From: Thermoanaerobaculia bacterium
GTDB taxonomy: Bacteria; Acidobacteriota; Thermoanaerobaculia; Multivoradales; Multivoraceae
Direction of reading: 5' to 3'
Length of the DNA stretch: 64,000 bases
NCBI GenBank assembly: GCA_022823665.1
Contig: JAJEHN010000013.1
Span: 102,516-166,515 of the forward strand
Within the stretch, counting starts at the first letter, position 1; every line of letters begins with the position of its first letter. A program made the position numbers and the translations under genes. Below the pieces are notes generated by a model. The model was given only the letters and a program-made list of their open reading frames with translations, did not search any database and was not told where the DNA came from. Of this stretch, positions 8,740-15,784 are shown piece by piece.

Positions 8740-9072
8740 ATGAAACTCCGCATTCTCTTTGTTTCCGCCCTCTTCCTGTTCCTCGCCGGCGCGGCACTGG
8801 CCGTTCCGACCATCGGCGAACCGACCGTTCCCGACGGAGCCGAACTCCTGGCCGCGTGGGACCTGGAATCGGCCGCAGCGCCGACTTCGGCCGGCTACAC
8901 GCTCGCCCCGCCGATCGCCGCGCCCGAACCGACCGAGCTGGCGGTCTACTCGCCCTGCGGTTGCACGCCGATTCCCGGCTGTCCGTTGCCGATTCCCTGG
9001 CCCACGCCCGGTCCCGGGTTCCCGTTCCCGTTCCCGCTGCCCGGTCCGTGCACGTGTCCGCTGCCGTTCTAG
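8740..9072 (+). CDS. Secreted proline-rich, cysteine-containing small protein
   Basis: 110 residues preceded by AAGGAGA with a 9-base gap, starting 16 bases after the peptidase stop. Residues 1-21 are a typical Sec signal peptide ending AGAALA. The mature part is acidic or neutral, then turns into an extraordinary Pro-rich tail: CGC, a single C, then alternating Pro with Ile, Leu, Trp, Phe and Gly, and finally CTCPLPF. Four or five cysteines lie in the last 40 residues. No family was recognised. Unlike the next three peptides it has no GG-type site. It may be a secreted effector, a scaffold or a carrier of the same system (inference from position only). Confidence 0.7.
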   Translation: MKLRILFVSALFLFLAGAALAVPTIGEPTVPDGAELLAAWDLESAAAPTSAGYTLAPPIAAPEPTELAVYSPCGCTPIPGCPLPIPWPTPGPGFPFPFPLPGPCTCPLPF

Positions 9073-9109
9073 TGCAGATGGCACGCACGTTCCTCGAAGG
9101 AAGACCGAC

Positions 9110-9295
9110 ATGAACACCGCTTCAACCCTGATCGCGATCCTTCCCGACGCCGACATGGCGACCGTAACCGGCGGAGTCGACTGGGTCGTCTCCGGGCCTT
9201 GCTGGTGGACCGCGACCGCGATCGCCGCTGTTGTTCCCTGGGGTGGCATCGCCGCTTACTTGTTCGCCTTTTACTGTCTGATTCCCGTCCCCTGA
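9110..9295 (+). CDS. Double-glycine-leader bacteriocin-like precursor
   Basis: 61 residues with GAAGGAAG about 8 bases upstream. The first 22 residues look like a GG leader: a hydrophobic/acidic ILPDADMATVTGG, which fits the LSDxELxxVxGG pattern cut by C39 peptidases. The predicted 39-residue core starts VDWVVSGPC. It holds two Cys separated by 24 residues of mostly Ala, Ile, Trp, Val, Leu, Gly and Phe (a membrane-active-looking helix), and ends LIPVP. The gene lies 385 bases after a C39 peptidase gene and before two peptides with the same two-Cys layout. It is the best candidate in the window for a processed antimicrobial or signalling peptide. The activity is inferred. Confidence 0.72.
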   Translation: MNTASTLIAILPDADMATVTGGVDWVVSGPCWWTATAIAAVVPWGGIAAYLFAFYCLIPVP

Positions 9296-9303
9296 ACCAC
9301 CAC

Positions 9304-9316
9304 GAACGATTCGTTC
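9304..9316. promoter_or_regulatory. Perfect short palindrome between peptide genes
   Basis: GAACGA-T-TCGTTC, a perfect 6-bp inverted repeat around one T, sits 8 bases after one peptide stop and 28 before the next start. It could be an operator half-site pair; no -10/-35 pair is obvious next to it. Confidence 0.3.
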
Positions 9317-9343
9317 ACATCTGAACCGAAAGGAACCCGACTC

Positions 9344-9664
9344 ATGACAACGACCCTTCTAGCCGTCGTGACGGGCGCTGCGCTGTCGGTCAGCGCAGCC
9401 GTTCCGCCACCCGATTCCCTTTCTCACCCGGCCGTCAACCCGGACCTGCGCCCGGCAGCGTCCGTTCACGAACCCTCCATTGAACTCGACCCCCGTTCCC
9501 TGCCCGACCGGGTTCTGGCGCAGACAGTGGGAACGGGCCCCACTTCCGACTTCCTCTGCGGAGCGGCCGCGGGAGCCGGTTTCGCCCTCACGCTGAGCGG
9601 CGTCGGGACGATCCCGGGCGTACTGCTGGGCGGCGCCGGCATGGCCTGCGCCATGTTCTTCTGA
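9344..9664 (+). CDS. Small secreted two-cysteine Gly/Ala-rich peptide precursor
   Basis: 106 residues with AAAGGAA 9 bases before the ATG. Residues 1-19 resemble a Sec signal peptide (ALSVSAA). A Pro/Asp-rich spacer follows with LPDRVLAQTVGTG, which resembles a GG-type processing site with GTG in place of GG. The C-terminal ~43 residues are hydrophobic: Cys, 28 residues rich in Gly/Ala/Leu, Cys, then AMFF. The layout matches the peptides at 9110 and 9735 (leader, possible cut site, core bounded by two Cys) without close sequence identity. A bacteriocin-like or membrane-inserting role is inferred from composition and context. Confidence 0.65.
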   Translation: MTTTLLAVVTGAALSVSAAVPPPDSLSHPAVNPDLRPAASVHEPSIELDPRSLPDRVLAQTVGTGPTSDFLCGAAAGAGFALTLSGVGTIPGVLLGGAGMACAMFF

Positions 9665-9734
9665 GCTCAGCCACTCGACGCAACCAGTCAGTCAACCAAT
9701 CAACCCAAACCACTTGATCCTAGAAAGGAACGAC

Positions 9735-10031
9735 ATGTCCAGGAAAACACTAGCCACAGTTCTCCTCATCACTCTCGCGTTCGCCCTCGCTCCAACGGCA
9801 GGAGCCAGCAGCGCTCCCGACTTCCCGGTCCCCGACCGCGGCTACCCGGCCGAAGCCGGGCAAGCCGATGACCTCGTCCTCGCGGCGGCGATCGGCGGAA
9901 CGAAGTGGAGTTGCGTCGGCGGAGTCCTCGCCTTCAGCTTCGTCGCCCTCGGAGTCGGAGCTGCCACCGGCGGCGCCGGTCTAGCCATCGCCGGAGCCTA
10001 CGCGCCAGTTGCCCTCGTCTTCTGCTCCTAG
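9735..10031 (+). CDS. Small secreted two-cysteine Gly/Ala-rich peptide precursor
   Basis: 98 residues from the ATG at 9735 with AAAGGAA 6 bases upstream; an upstream in-frame ATT-type start is not needed. Residues 1-26 form a signal peptide (TLATVLLITLAFALAP, cut near GAS-S). An acidic stretch with ADDLVLAAAIGG follows, closely matching a double-glycine leader end. The core then runs TKWSCVGG, 35 residues between two Cys in total, extremely rich in Gly/Ala/Val, and ends FCS. It thus combines a Sec-type N-terminus with a GG-type site. It is the last peptide gene before a large hairpin at 10062. No database family was recognised by eye. Confidence 0.65.
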   Translation: MSRKTLATVLLITLAFALAPTAGASSAPDFPVPDRGYPAEAGQADDLVLAAAIGGTKWSCVGGVLAFSFVALGVGAATGGAGLAIAGAYAPVALVFCS

Positions 10032-10061
10032 GCCCATTCAAGCCCAATAGCACACGTCAAT

Positions 10062-10146
10062 AGAGAGTTCGATGGCCACGAGGAGTCAGGAGTGCCCCTC
10101 GCCGGGCGGGCCGCCCACGTCTCCTGCGTGGCCATCGTCTCTCTAC
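10062..10146. repeat. Large interrupted inverted repeat (hairpin) after the peptide genes
   Basis: TAGAGAG...GATGGCCACGAGGAG on the left pairs with CTCCTGCGTGGCCATC...CTCTCTA on the right (outer arms from 10062 and to ~10146, main arms 10072-10086 and 10122-10137, one bulge). The loop itself contains GGGCGG-G-CCGCCC. It may act as a transcript end or stabiliser for the peptide mRNAs, or be the edge of a mobile sequence. Confidence 0.65.
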
Positions 10147-10157
10147 TCCGCAGAGAT

Positions 10158-10338
10158 GTTTGACGGACGCCATCCCGGCGCGCTAGCGTCCGCCCGTTGG
10201 TTGTCAGAGGCGCAGTGGGCCTGCGAGCCGGACCCCCTGCCATGCTTGGCCAGTGCCCCTGGGCCTAGGGTCGCTCCCTTCGTCAGGCGAAGCGGTGGGG
10301 GGTCTCGTCGCTCCTCTGCAAGGCGGCCAGCACGGCCC
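10158..10338 (+). repeat. Diverged ~180-bp repeat, copy A
   Basis: It aligns without large gaps to 14403-14581. Exact shared blocks occur at matching offsets: GTTTGACGGAC (10158), CGTTGGTTGTC (10195), GTGGGCCTGCGAGCCGG (10215) and GGGTCGCTCCC (10268), with a further matching tail up to AAGGCCC/ACGGCCC. It occupies most of the 369-base gap before the permease gene; I see no gene in that gap. No terminal inverted repeats or complete reading frame were found, so it may be an IS remnant or a noncoding repeat family. Confidence 0.7.
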
Positions 10339-10400
10339 GCCGCCAGTCCTGGTGTCGGCCTTCCCCATCGCGAGAGCCGGACAGTGACCCCAAGGACTCC

Positions 10401-11990
10401 ATGGCCAGGTTGACTGTGCACGGAAGCCGGGCCGACCGGCTGCTGACCCTGGCGCGGCTCGCGTTGCCGGACGCCATTCGGCGGGCCAACCAGCCGCTGG
10501 CGGTGGTGATCCCGGTGGCCGTGCTGTTCCTCGTGTTCGCGACAGTCGCGACTCTGGGGCTGCTTCCGGCGATCTTCGCGATCGAGAGCGACGCACTGCG
10601 GAGAAACCTCCTGAGCCTGATCGCCTGCTCCGTGACGGCGATCGCGCTGCTCGTCCAGATGCTGCTTCGAGCGCCCGTCACCTGGCTGCTCGACCTGGAG
10701 GACCTGCTGCGGCTGCCAGTCGGTTTCCGGGACCTGTACGGACTCCGTTTCGTTCTGAGCACCATCGGCTACTGGCTCCCCGTTCTCGGTCCCGCTGGCG
10801 TCTACCTCGCCGTCGCAAGATCGGGGGGCGTCAGCGGAGCGCCGATCACCCTGCTCTCCATACTGAGCCTGGTCTGGATCTTCGGCCGCGCCGCGGCGAT
10901 CCTGTCGCTGCTCGTCGACCGCTCGGTCGAAGGCAAGAGCGGCGCCCTGGCCTTGGTCGCGGTCGTCGCCGCGGGCCAGGGGACGTTCATTGTCGGCGCG
11001 ATGGCCCTCGGCGGGGAGCTCGGTTCCGAGGGAATCACTCGGGCGATCGAGGAGTCCGCCGTTCTGGGCGGCCTCGGCTACACACCGCCCGGCCTGGTCG
11101 CCGGCATCGTCCACCAACCGGGGCTTTCGACGACGAACCTGGCGAGACTCGGCGGCCTGTCAGCCATTCTGGGGAGTCTGGTCGTACTGGAGAACCGGCT
11201 CCTGCTTCGCAGCTATCTGGAGCGCCCCGGCGGCGACCGGCGCGCGGCTTCCGGCAGCCTGCCGGTGGCCCGGCTGCTCCGCAAGGCAAATCGTCTGACT
11301 CCAGCAGGCGTCCTCGCGCTGGTCGAGACCGAGTGCCTGCTCCGTCTCAAACCGGCACGTCTGGTCCTCGCGCTGGCCCTGGGTACCTCCCTCGTCTTCG
11401 TGCCCGCAGTGGGCGGCTTCGCGGCGGGGATGGTGGCGATCCTCGCCCTCTGTCTGAACGACTTCCGCGTCGGAAAGCAGCCCCCGACCTGCCACGTATG
11501 GCGGGAGTCGCTCACGCTGCCGTTTCCTGTTCGGCGGATCTTCAGCACACCCGGCCGCGCGATGAACGTCGTCATCCTCTCCGTCATCGTGTTCATCCTG
11601 GGACTCACGCCACTGGACTGGTTCGGTTGGCCGTTCTTCCTGGTCGCCACCTGCCTGATCCTCGCGGGTTTCCTCATGGCCGACGCAACATACGGCCTGA
11701 TTCAGCTCCGCTGGCCCCAACGCAGCAACCAGGGACTCCTCCAGGAGCCTGACGGAGCCAAGCTCGGGGCCGCCGTGGTGGCTGTACACATCGTGGGCCT
11801 TCCGGTCTTCCTCTCCCTTCTGCTCTGGATACTCCTGGAACGCGAGCGCGTGACGCCGCTGACGGCCGGCGTCATCGCGGTCGGCGTAGTGCTCCTCGCA
11901 GCCGCGACCGCCTACGCGTCTCGACGAAGACGGATGCGGCTGCTGGCAGCCCGGGGCCGCGAACTCCTCCTCAAGGACCCTTCCCACTAA
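10401..11990 (+). CDS. ABC-2-type permease, multi-spanning membrane protein
   Basis: 529 residues with AAGGA 4 bases before the ATG. About ten to twelve hydrophobic segments are visible, e.g. residues ~33-55, 70-90, 110-130, 185-205, a central pair after an Arg-rich loop (~305-345), and several near the end. It ends in a basic cytoplasmic tail. Its size and pattern fit large ABC-2 permeases that work with a separate ATPase; that ATPase follows 51 bases downstream. No substrate-binding protein is present, so export is more likely than import. Its place directly after the peptide genes suggests peptide export or producer self-protection, but the intervening repeat leaves room for an independent role. 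Confidence 0.75.
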   Translation: MARLTVHGSRADRLLTLARLALPDAIRRANQPLAVVIPVAVLFLVFATVATLGLLPAIFAIESDALRRNLLSLIACSVTAIALLVQMLLRAPVTWLLDLEDLLRLPVGFRDLYGLRFVLSTIGYWLPVLGPAGVYLAVARSGGVSGAPITLLSILSLVWIFGRAAAILSLLVDRSVEGKSGALALVAVVAAGQGTFIVGAMALGGELGSEGITRAIEESAVLGGLGYTPPGLVAGIVHQPGLSTTNLARLGGLSAILGSLVVLENRLLLRSYLERPGGDRRAASGSLPVARLLRKANRLTPAGVLALVETECLLRLKPARLVLALALGTSLVFVPAVGGFAAGMVAILALCLNDFRVGKQPPTCHVWRESLTLPFPVRRIFSTPGRAMNVVILSVIVFILGLTPLDWFGWPFFLVATCLILAGFLMADATYGLIQLRWPQRSNQGLLQEPDGAKLGAAVVAVHIVGLPVFLSLLLWILLERERVTPLTAGVIAVGVVLLAAATAYASRRRRMRLLAARGRELLLKDPSH

Positions 11991-12041
11991 CCCTGCCCCA
12001 CACCCCCCTCTGCCCCTACAACCACAAGGAACACCTCACGG

Positions 12042-12830
12042 ATGGAAGAAGCAATCAAGGCAGAGAACCTGACCCGGTCGTACGGAGGAAACGTCGTCGT
12101 CGACGGCGTCGACCTGGACGTCCGGGAGGGCCAGATCCTGGGTTTCGTCGGCCCCAACGGGGCCGGCAAGACGACGACCTGGTCAATGCTGACCGGGGTC
12201 TTGCGGCCGACCAAGGGCACGGTGCGCCTCCTCGGCAAGCCGATGGACATCGACGACACCGAGCTCAAGCAGCAACTCGGCATCGTGCCCGACCACAGCG
12301 TGATGTTCGAGAGCCTGACCGGCGAGGAACTGCTGCTGTCGTATGCCCGCATCTACGGCCTGGGCCGCGAGGACGCCGGGCAGCGGACCGACGAGGCGCT
12401 CGCGGTGTTCGACCTCGAGGATGCCGCCAAGCGGCCGATCACGACCTACTCACACGGCATGAGGAAGAAGATCCGCCTTGCCGCGGCGACCCTTCACGGA
12501 CCGCGGGTCCTGTTCCTCGACGAGCCGTTCGAGGGAATGGACGCCCTGAGCGCCCGCACCGTCATGTCCATCCTGCAGCAGATGGCAGAGCAGGGAGCAG
12601 CCATCTTCCTCACATCCCACATGCTCGACTACGTCGAGCGCGTATCGACCCACATCGCCGTCATCAGGGACGGCAAGGTCCTCCTGTCGTGCTCCCGGGA
12701 GGAGTTCCGCGAACTGCCCGCCGCCGAAGGAGAAGACGGCGCCGGGCGGCTCGAGAACCTCATTCTCAGCATCTCCAGGCGCGAGAGGTTCTCCCGCCTC
12801 TCCTGGATCGGCAACAGGAGCACGACATGA
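12042..12830 (+). CDS. ABC transporter ATP-binding protein (ABC-2 exporter type)
   Basis: 262 residues. Walker A GPNGAGKTT is at 37-45, a Q-loop-like GIVPDHSVMF follows, the signature is YSHGMRKK near 136-143 (the variant usual in ABC-2 drug/bacteriocin exporters), Walker B is LFLDEPFEGMD at ~158-168, and the H-loop is LTSHMLDYV. The C-terminal extension is basic. It energises the 10401 permease, or the two YIP1-like proteins, in the inner membrane. AAGGA lies 11 bases before the start, a rather long gap. Its TGA overlaps the next ATG (ATGA), so translation is coupled. Confidence 0.9.
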   Translation: MEEAIKAENLTRSYGGNVVVDGVDLDVREGQILGFVGPNGAGKTTTWSMLTGVLRPTKGTVRLLGKPMDIDDTELKQQLGIVPDHSVMFESLTGEELLLSYARIYGLGREDAGQRTDEALAVFDLEDAAKRPITTYSHGMRKKIRLAAATLHGPRVLFLDEPFEGMDALSARTVMSILQQMAEQGAAIFLTSHMLDYVERVSTHIAVIRDGKVLLSCSREEFRELPAAEGEDGAGRLENLILSISRRERFSRLSWIGNRSTT

Positions 12831-13606
12831 CCGAGCATCCAGGCGACACTCACGACGAACGCAACGCCGGGACCAGCGGCGACGACTCACTGGGCCGGAA
12901 CGCCTGGCTCACGGCGCTGCTCGGGCTCTTCGCGTCGCCGCGGCAGAGCTTCGAGATCATCCGGCACCGCAACCCATGGCTCGCAACGCTGCTCCTGGTC
13001 CTGGCGGGAAACGCCGCCCTGGCCCTGGCCTCGGCGCCGCTGGGTCTCCAGGCCATGCGGGCCCAACTGACGGAACGGATGCCGGGCAGCCCCGAACAGG
13101 TCGACGCCATGATGGCGCAGTTCGAACAGGCAGCCGCGGCAGGGCGTTGGCTGGCGATGGCCACCGGCCCCCTCTCCGTGGCCGTCGGACTCGCGATTCA
13201 GACCGTCCTCGTGTGGCTACTCGCGATCGCGTTCCAGGGGCGTCTCCGATTCGTCCAGTCCCTCGCCCTGATGATCCACCTGGCCGTGATCACTCACCTC
13301 CAGAGCTGGGCCAACTTCCTTCTCGTTCACCTCCGCGGCACCGACGCGATCCGATCGCAACTGGACCTCCGGGCGCCGATGGGACTCGACCTGCTGCTGG
13401 CCGGCGACAACGCGACGCTCAACGCCGTCTACGCGAGCATCAACCCGTTCACGATCTGGTTTCTCGCGCTGCTCGCGCTGGGCGCCGCCGCGGTGTTCGA
13501 GGTCCCGCAGCGCAAGGCATGGCTGCTGGCCGCCATCTACTGGGCAGCGACGACGGCCTTCACCGCCGTGGCGGCCGGTCTGTTCGCCCGGCTCACACCG
13601 AGCTGA
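12827..13606 (+). CDS. YIP1-like membrane protein, first copy
   Basis: 259 residues starting at the ATG that overlaps the ATPase stop. A polar N-terminus of ~27 residues is followed by the family entry segment LFASPRQSFEIIRHRNPW, then about five hydrophobic spans (near 50-68, 110-135, 148-170, 205-225, 233-255). YIP1/Yip-like domains occur in bacterial membrane proteins near ABC exporters; their job is not established. It shares the entry pattern (FxxPRxSFxxIRxxxPW) with the next gene, so the two are diverged paralogues. It may be a partner membrane subunit or an immunity-type protein (inference). Confidence 0.75.
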   Translation: MTEHPGDTHDERNAGTSGDDSLGRNAWLTALLGLFASPRQSFEIIRHRNPWLATLLLVLAGNAALALASAPLGLQAMRAQLTERMPGSPEQVDAMMAQFEQAAAAGRWLAMATGPLSVAVGLAIQTVLVWLLAIAFQGRLRFVQSLALMIHLAVITHLQSWANFLLVHLRGTDAIRSQLDLRAPMGLDLLLAGDNATLNAVYASINPFTIWFLALLALGAAAVFEVPQRKAWLLAAIYWAATTAFTAVAAGLFARLTPS

Positions 13607-13641
13607 CCCGGCTCTGGCGAACCGGCTCGATCCCGCGTCGC

Positions 13642-13647
13642 TACACT
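13642..13647 (+). promoter_or_regulatory. -10 box 6 bases before a start codon
   Basis: TACACT in the context TCGCTACACT, 6 bases before the ATG at 13654. No good -35. It suggests a leaderless transcript for the second YIP1-like gene. Confidence 0.4.
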
Positions 13648-13653
13648 TCCCTC

Positions 13654-14352
13654 ATGGGCGAAGAACCGGAGGCGAGCGGCCACCTCCGGTTCAAGGCCCT
13701 GATCTGGATCTTCACCGCTCCGCGGAAGAGCTTCGCCGTCATTCGCGAGCACCACCCGTGGGTTGCCGGCCTGACTCTGGGCATCTCCCTGACAGTCCTG
13801 GCCGTTCTGTTGACGACGTCGCTGTTGGCCGATGCGATGGACAGCATCGGTGATCCCCTCGAGATTCCCTACGGGATGCTGTCGTTCGTCATCGCAGCCA
13901 TCCCGCTCGCGCTCCTGGTCGAGGCGGCAGTGCTCCGGCTCCTGGCCGCGGCCCTCAAGGGTCGGGCGCGGTTCGAACAGTGCCTGTCGCTGGCCCTCCA
14001 TGTAGGACTCATCGGCGCCGCGGGGCTGGTCGTCCGCTCGCTGCTGAGAACCACCCAGGTCGACGGCCTCGTCGAGAAGCAGCGGAACCTCCTCGACAGA
14101 AGACCGGACTCCGGCCTGGACGTGTTCGGGCAGGTAGCTGAAATGGCGCCGGGCGCGATTCTCGACCTGATGATCCACTCCTTCGTCTTCGTCTGGTCCT
14201 TGCTCCTGCTCGGCCTGGGCGCCGCCTCGGTGTTCCGGGTGTCCCGACCAGCCGGGTTCGCCATTGCCGCGATCCACTGGGCGGCAGGGAAGGTGCTGGA
14301 GATGGGTCTGGCAGGCCTAGTCTTCGCGGTGGTGACGGCGTCCCTACGCTGA
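13654..14352 (+). CDS. YIP1-like membrane protein, second copy
   Basis: 232 residues. The N-terminus FKALIWIFTAPRKSFAVIREHHPW matches the entry motif of the preceding protein. About five transmembrane stretches follow (around 37-58, 70-100, 112-128, 165-190, 200-228). It lies 47 bases after the first copy, with a possible own -10 box immediately upstream, so it may be expressed both with the ABC genes and alone. There is no recognisable ribosome site, in keeping with a leaderless mRNA. It is the last gene before repeat copy B. Function unknown; a membrane partner of the exporter or a self-protection protein are options. Confidence 0.72.
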   Translation: MGEEPEASGHLRFKALIWIFTAPRKSFAVIREHHPWVAGLTLGISLTVLAVLLTTSLLADAMDSIGDPLEIPYGMLSFVIAAIPLALLVEAAVLRLLAAALKGRARFEQCLSLALHVGLIGAAGLVVRSLLRTTQVDGLVEKQRNLLDRRPDSGLDVFGQVAEMAPGAILDLMIHSFVFVWSLLLLGLGAASVFRVSRPAGFAIAAIHWAAGKVLEMGLAGLVFAVVTASLR

Positions 14353-14402
14353 CCGAACGGGTCGGCGTCCGGCCCGGTCCCACTCCGCTAGATAGCCGGG
14401 TC

Positions 14403-14581
14403 GTTTGACGGACAATCGACCGCGCGGTAGCTTCTCGCCGTTGGTTGTCGTCGCGCCGTGGGCCTGCGAGCCGGGTCTCCTGCCGAATACAACAGTCGAC
14501 ACCAGGCGCCGGGTCGCTCCCGGCGCTCGGCGAATAGGCAGGGCGTTTCGTGCCCACTGTGCATGGCGACCAACAAGGCCC
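14403..14581 (+). repeat. Diverged ~180-bp repeat, copy B
   Basis: Second copy of the 10158-10338 repeat in the same orientation, with shared exact blocks at 14403, 14439, 14458 and 14511 at nearly the same internal distances (36, 19 and 53 bases, against 37, 20 and 53 in copy A). Together the copies bracket the permease, ATPase and both YIP1-like genes. The rest of the gap to 14663 holds a GCCTGCC/GGCAGGC hairpin (~14599-14620) and a possible -10 box. Confidence 0.7.
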
Positions 14582-14622
14582 GGCGCCAACTCTCTCCGCC
14601 TGCCTAAGCCGCGGCAGGCTGG

Positions 14623-14628
14623 TATAAC
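14623..14628 (+). promoter_or_regulatory. -10 box for the secreted GRPDL protein gene
   Basis: TATAAC, with CTGCCT 17 bases upstream as a poor -35; a start near 14635 would give a ~30-base leader containing GAGGAGAG. Confidence 0.4.
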
Positions 14629-14663
14629 GGTGGCACTCCCAGCAATCGATGAGGAGAGCCACC

Positions 14664-15764
14664 ATGCCGAGCAGAGTTACTCTCGCTGCCGCCACGGCCG
14701 CGGTCGTTGCCTTCCTCGCGGTACCAGCCGCGCCTGCCGCCGATGACGACGTGATCCCGCGCACGGCCTCAGGCCGTCCCGACCTGACCGGCGACTACGA
14801 GATCTCCACACTGACCCCGCTGCAGCGACCTCAGGAGTTCGGTGACAACCTGTACCTGACGCGCGAGCAGGCGGAAGAGATCGTCGAACGGGAGCGCCAG
14901 CGGGTAGCGGCCCGGGCCGCCGTCCGCCAGATCGACGAACCGCCCCCGCCCGGCGGCGCGCCGCCCATCGGCCTCGGCGACGAGTTCCGGGAGACGAGCG
15001 GCGCCGGCAACGTCGGCGGCTACAACAACTTCTGGACCGATCGCGGCAGCGACGTGTTCTCCATAGACGGCAGGTTCCGGACCTCGATCATCGTCGACCC
15101 GCCGAACGGCCGGATGCCGCAACTGACCGCCGAGACGCTGCAGCGGATGTCCGAGCGCCGCGGTCGCCGGCGGGGCAACGACGGCACGGCCTGGTGGCTC
15201 GAGGTCGAAGGCCCCGGTCCGTACGACGGCCCGGAGAACCTGGGCGTGCCTGAACGTTGCCTGATCGGTTTCGGCTCCACCGGCGGACCGCCGATGCTGC
15301 CCGTGCTCTACAACAACGCGAAGCGGATCGTGCAGACCGAAGACCACCTGATGATCCTGGTCGAGATGGTGCACGACGCGCGCATCGTCCGCATCGGCGG
15401 CGAACACATCCCGGAAGACGAACGCCGCTGGCTCGGCGACTCGATCGGCTGGTGGGAGGGCGACACGCTCGTGGTCGAGACGACGAACTTCATCGACCGC
15501 CCGGCGCTCTTCCTGGCCTCACGGAACCTCAAGGTGACCGAGCGCTTCACCCGGGTCAAAGCGGAGGACCTGCTCTACGCCTTCACGGTAGAGGACCCGA
15601 CCGTGTGGAGCGCGCCCTGGAGCGGCGAGTACCTGTGGCCCGGCACGCCCGCCAAGGTCTACGAGTACGCCTGCCACGAGGGAAACTACGCCATGGGCAA
15701 CATCCTCAGGGGCGCGCGGCTGCTCGAGGACGAGACGCGCAGCGCGGCCAGCGGCGGCCAGTAG
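14664..15764 (+). CDS. Exported protein of the GRPDL/DRPDL family, function unknown
   Basis: 366 residues from the ATG at 14664, which has GAGGAGAG 5 bases upstream; an ATG at 14649 lies in front of that ribosome site and is rejected. Residues 1-30 form a Sec signal peptide ending APAA. The mature start ASGRPDLTGDYE and the C-terminal half (IGWWEGDTLVVETTNF, then YEYACHEGNYAMGNILRGAR) define a family I know only as uncharacterised periplasmic proteins abundant in Acidobacteriota and similar genomes. The opposite-strand protein at 16240-17064 shares the RPDL start and the [ST]IGxWEGxTLVV[ED]T core. Both flank a DUF6152 gene, a common grouping, which hints at a shared, unknown process. Confidence 0.8.
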   Translation: MPSRVTLAAATAAVVAFLAVPAAPAADDDVIPRTASGRPDLTGDYEISTLTPLQRPQEFGDNLYLTREQAEEIVERERQRVAARAAVRQIDEPPPPGGAPPIGLGDEFRETSGAGNVGGYNNFWTDRGSDVFSIDGRFRTSIIVDPPNGRMPQLTAETLQRMSERRGRRRGNDGTAWWLEVEGPGPYDGPENLGVPERCLIGFGSTGGPPMLPVLYNNAKRIVQTEDHLMILVEMVHDARIVRIGGEHIPEDERRWLGDSIGWWEGDTLVVETTNFIDRPALFLASRNLKVTERFTRVKAEDLLYAFTVEDPTVWSAPWSGEYLWPGTPAKVYEYACHEGNYAMGNILRGARLLEDETRSAASGGQ

Positions 15765-15784
15765 CTCCCGAACCGCTGCGTCCG

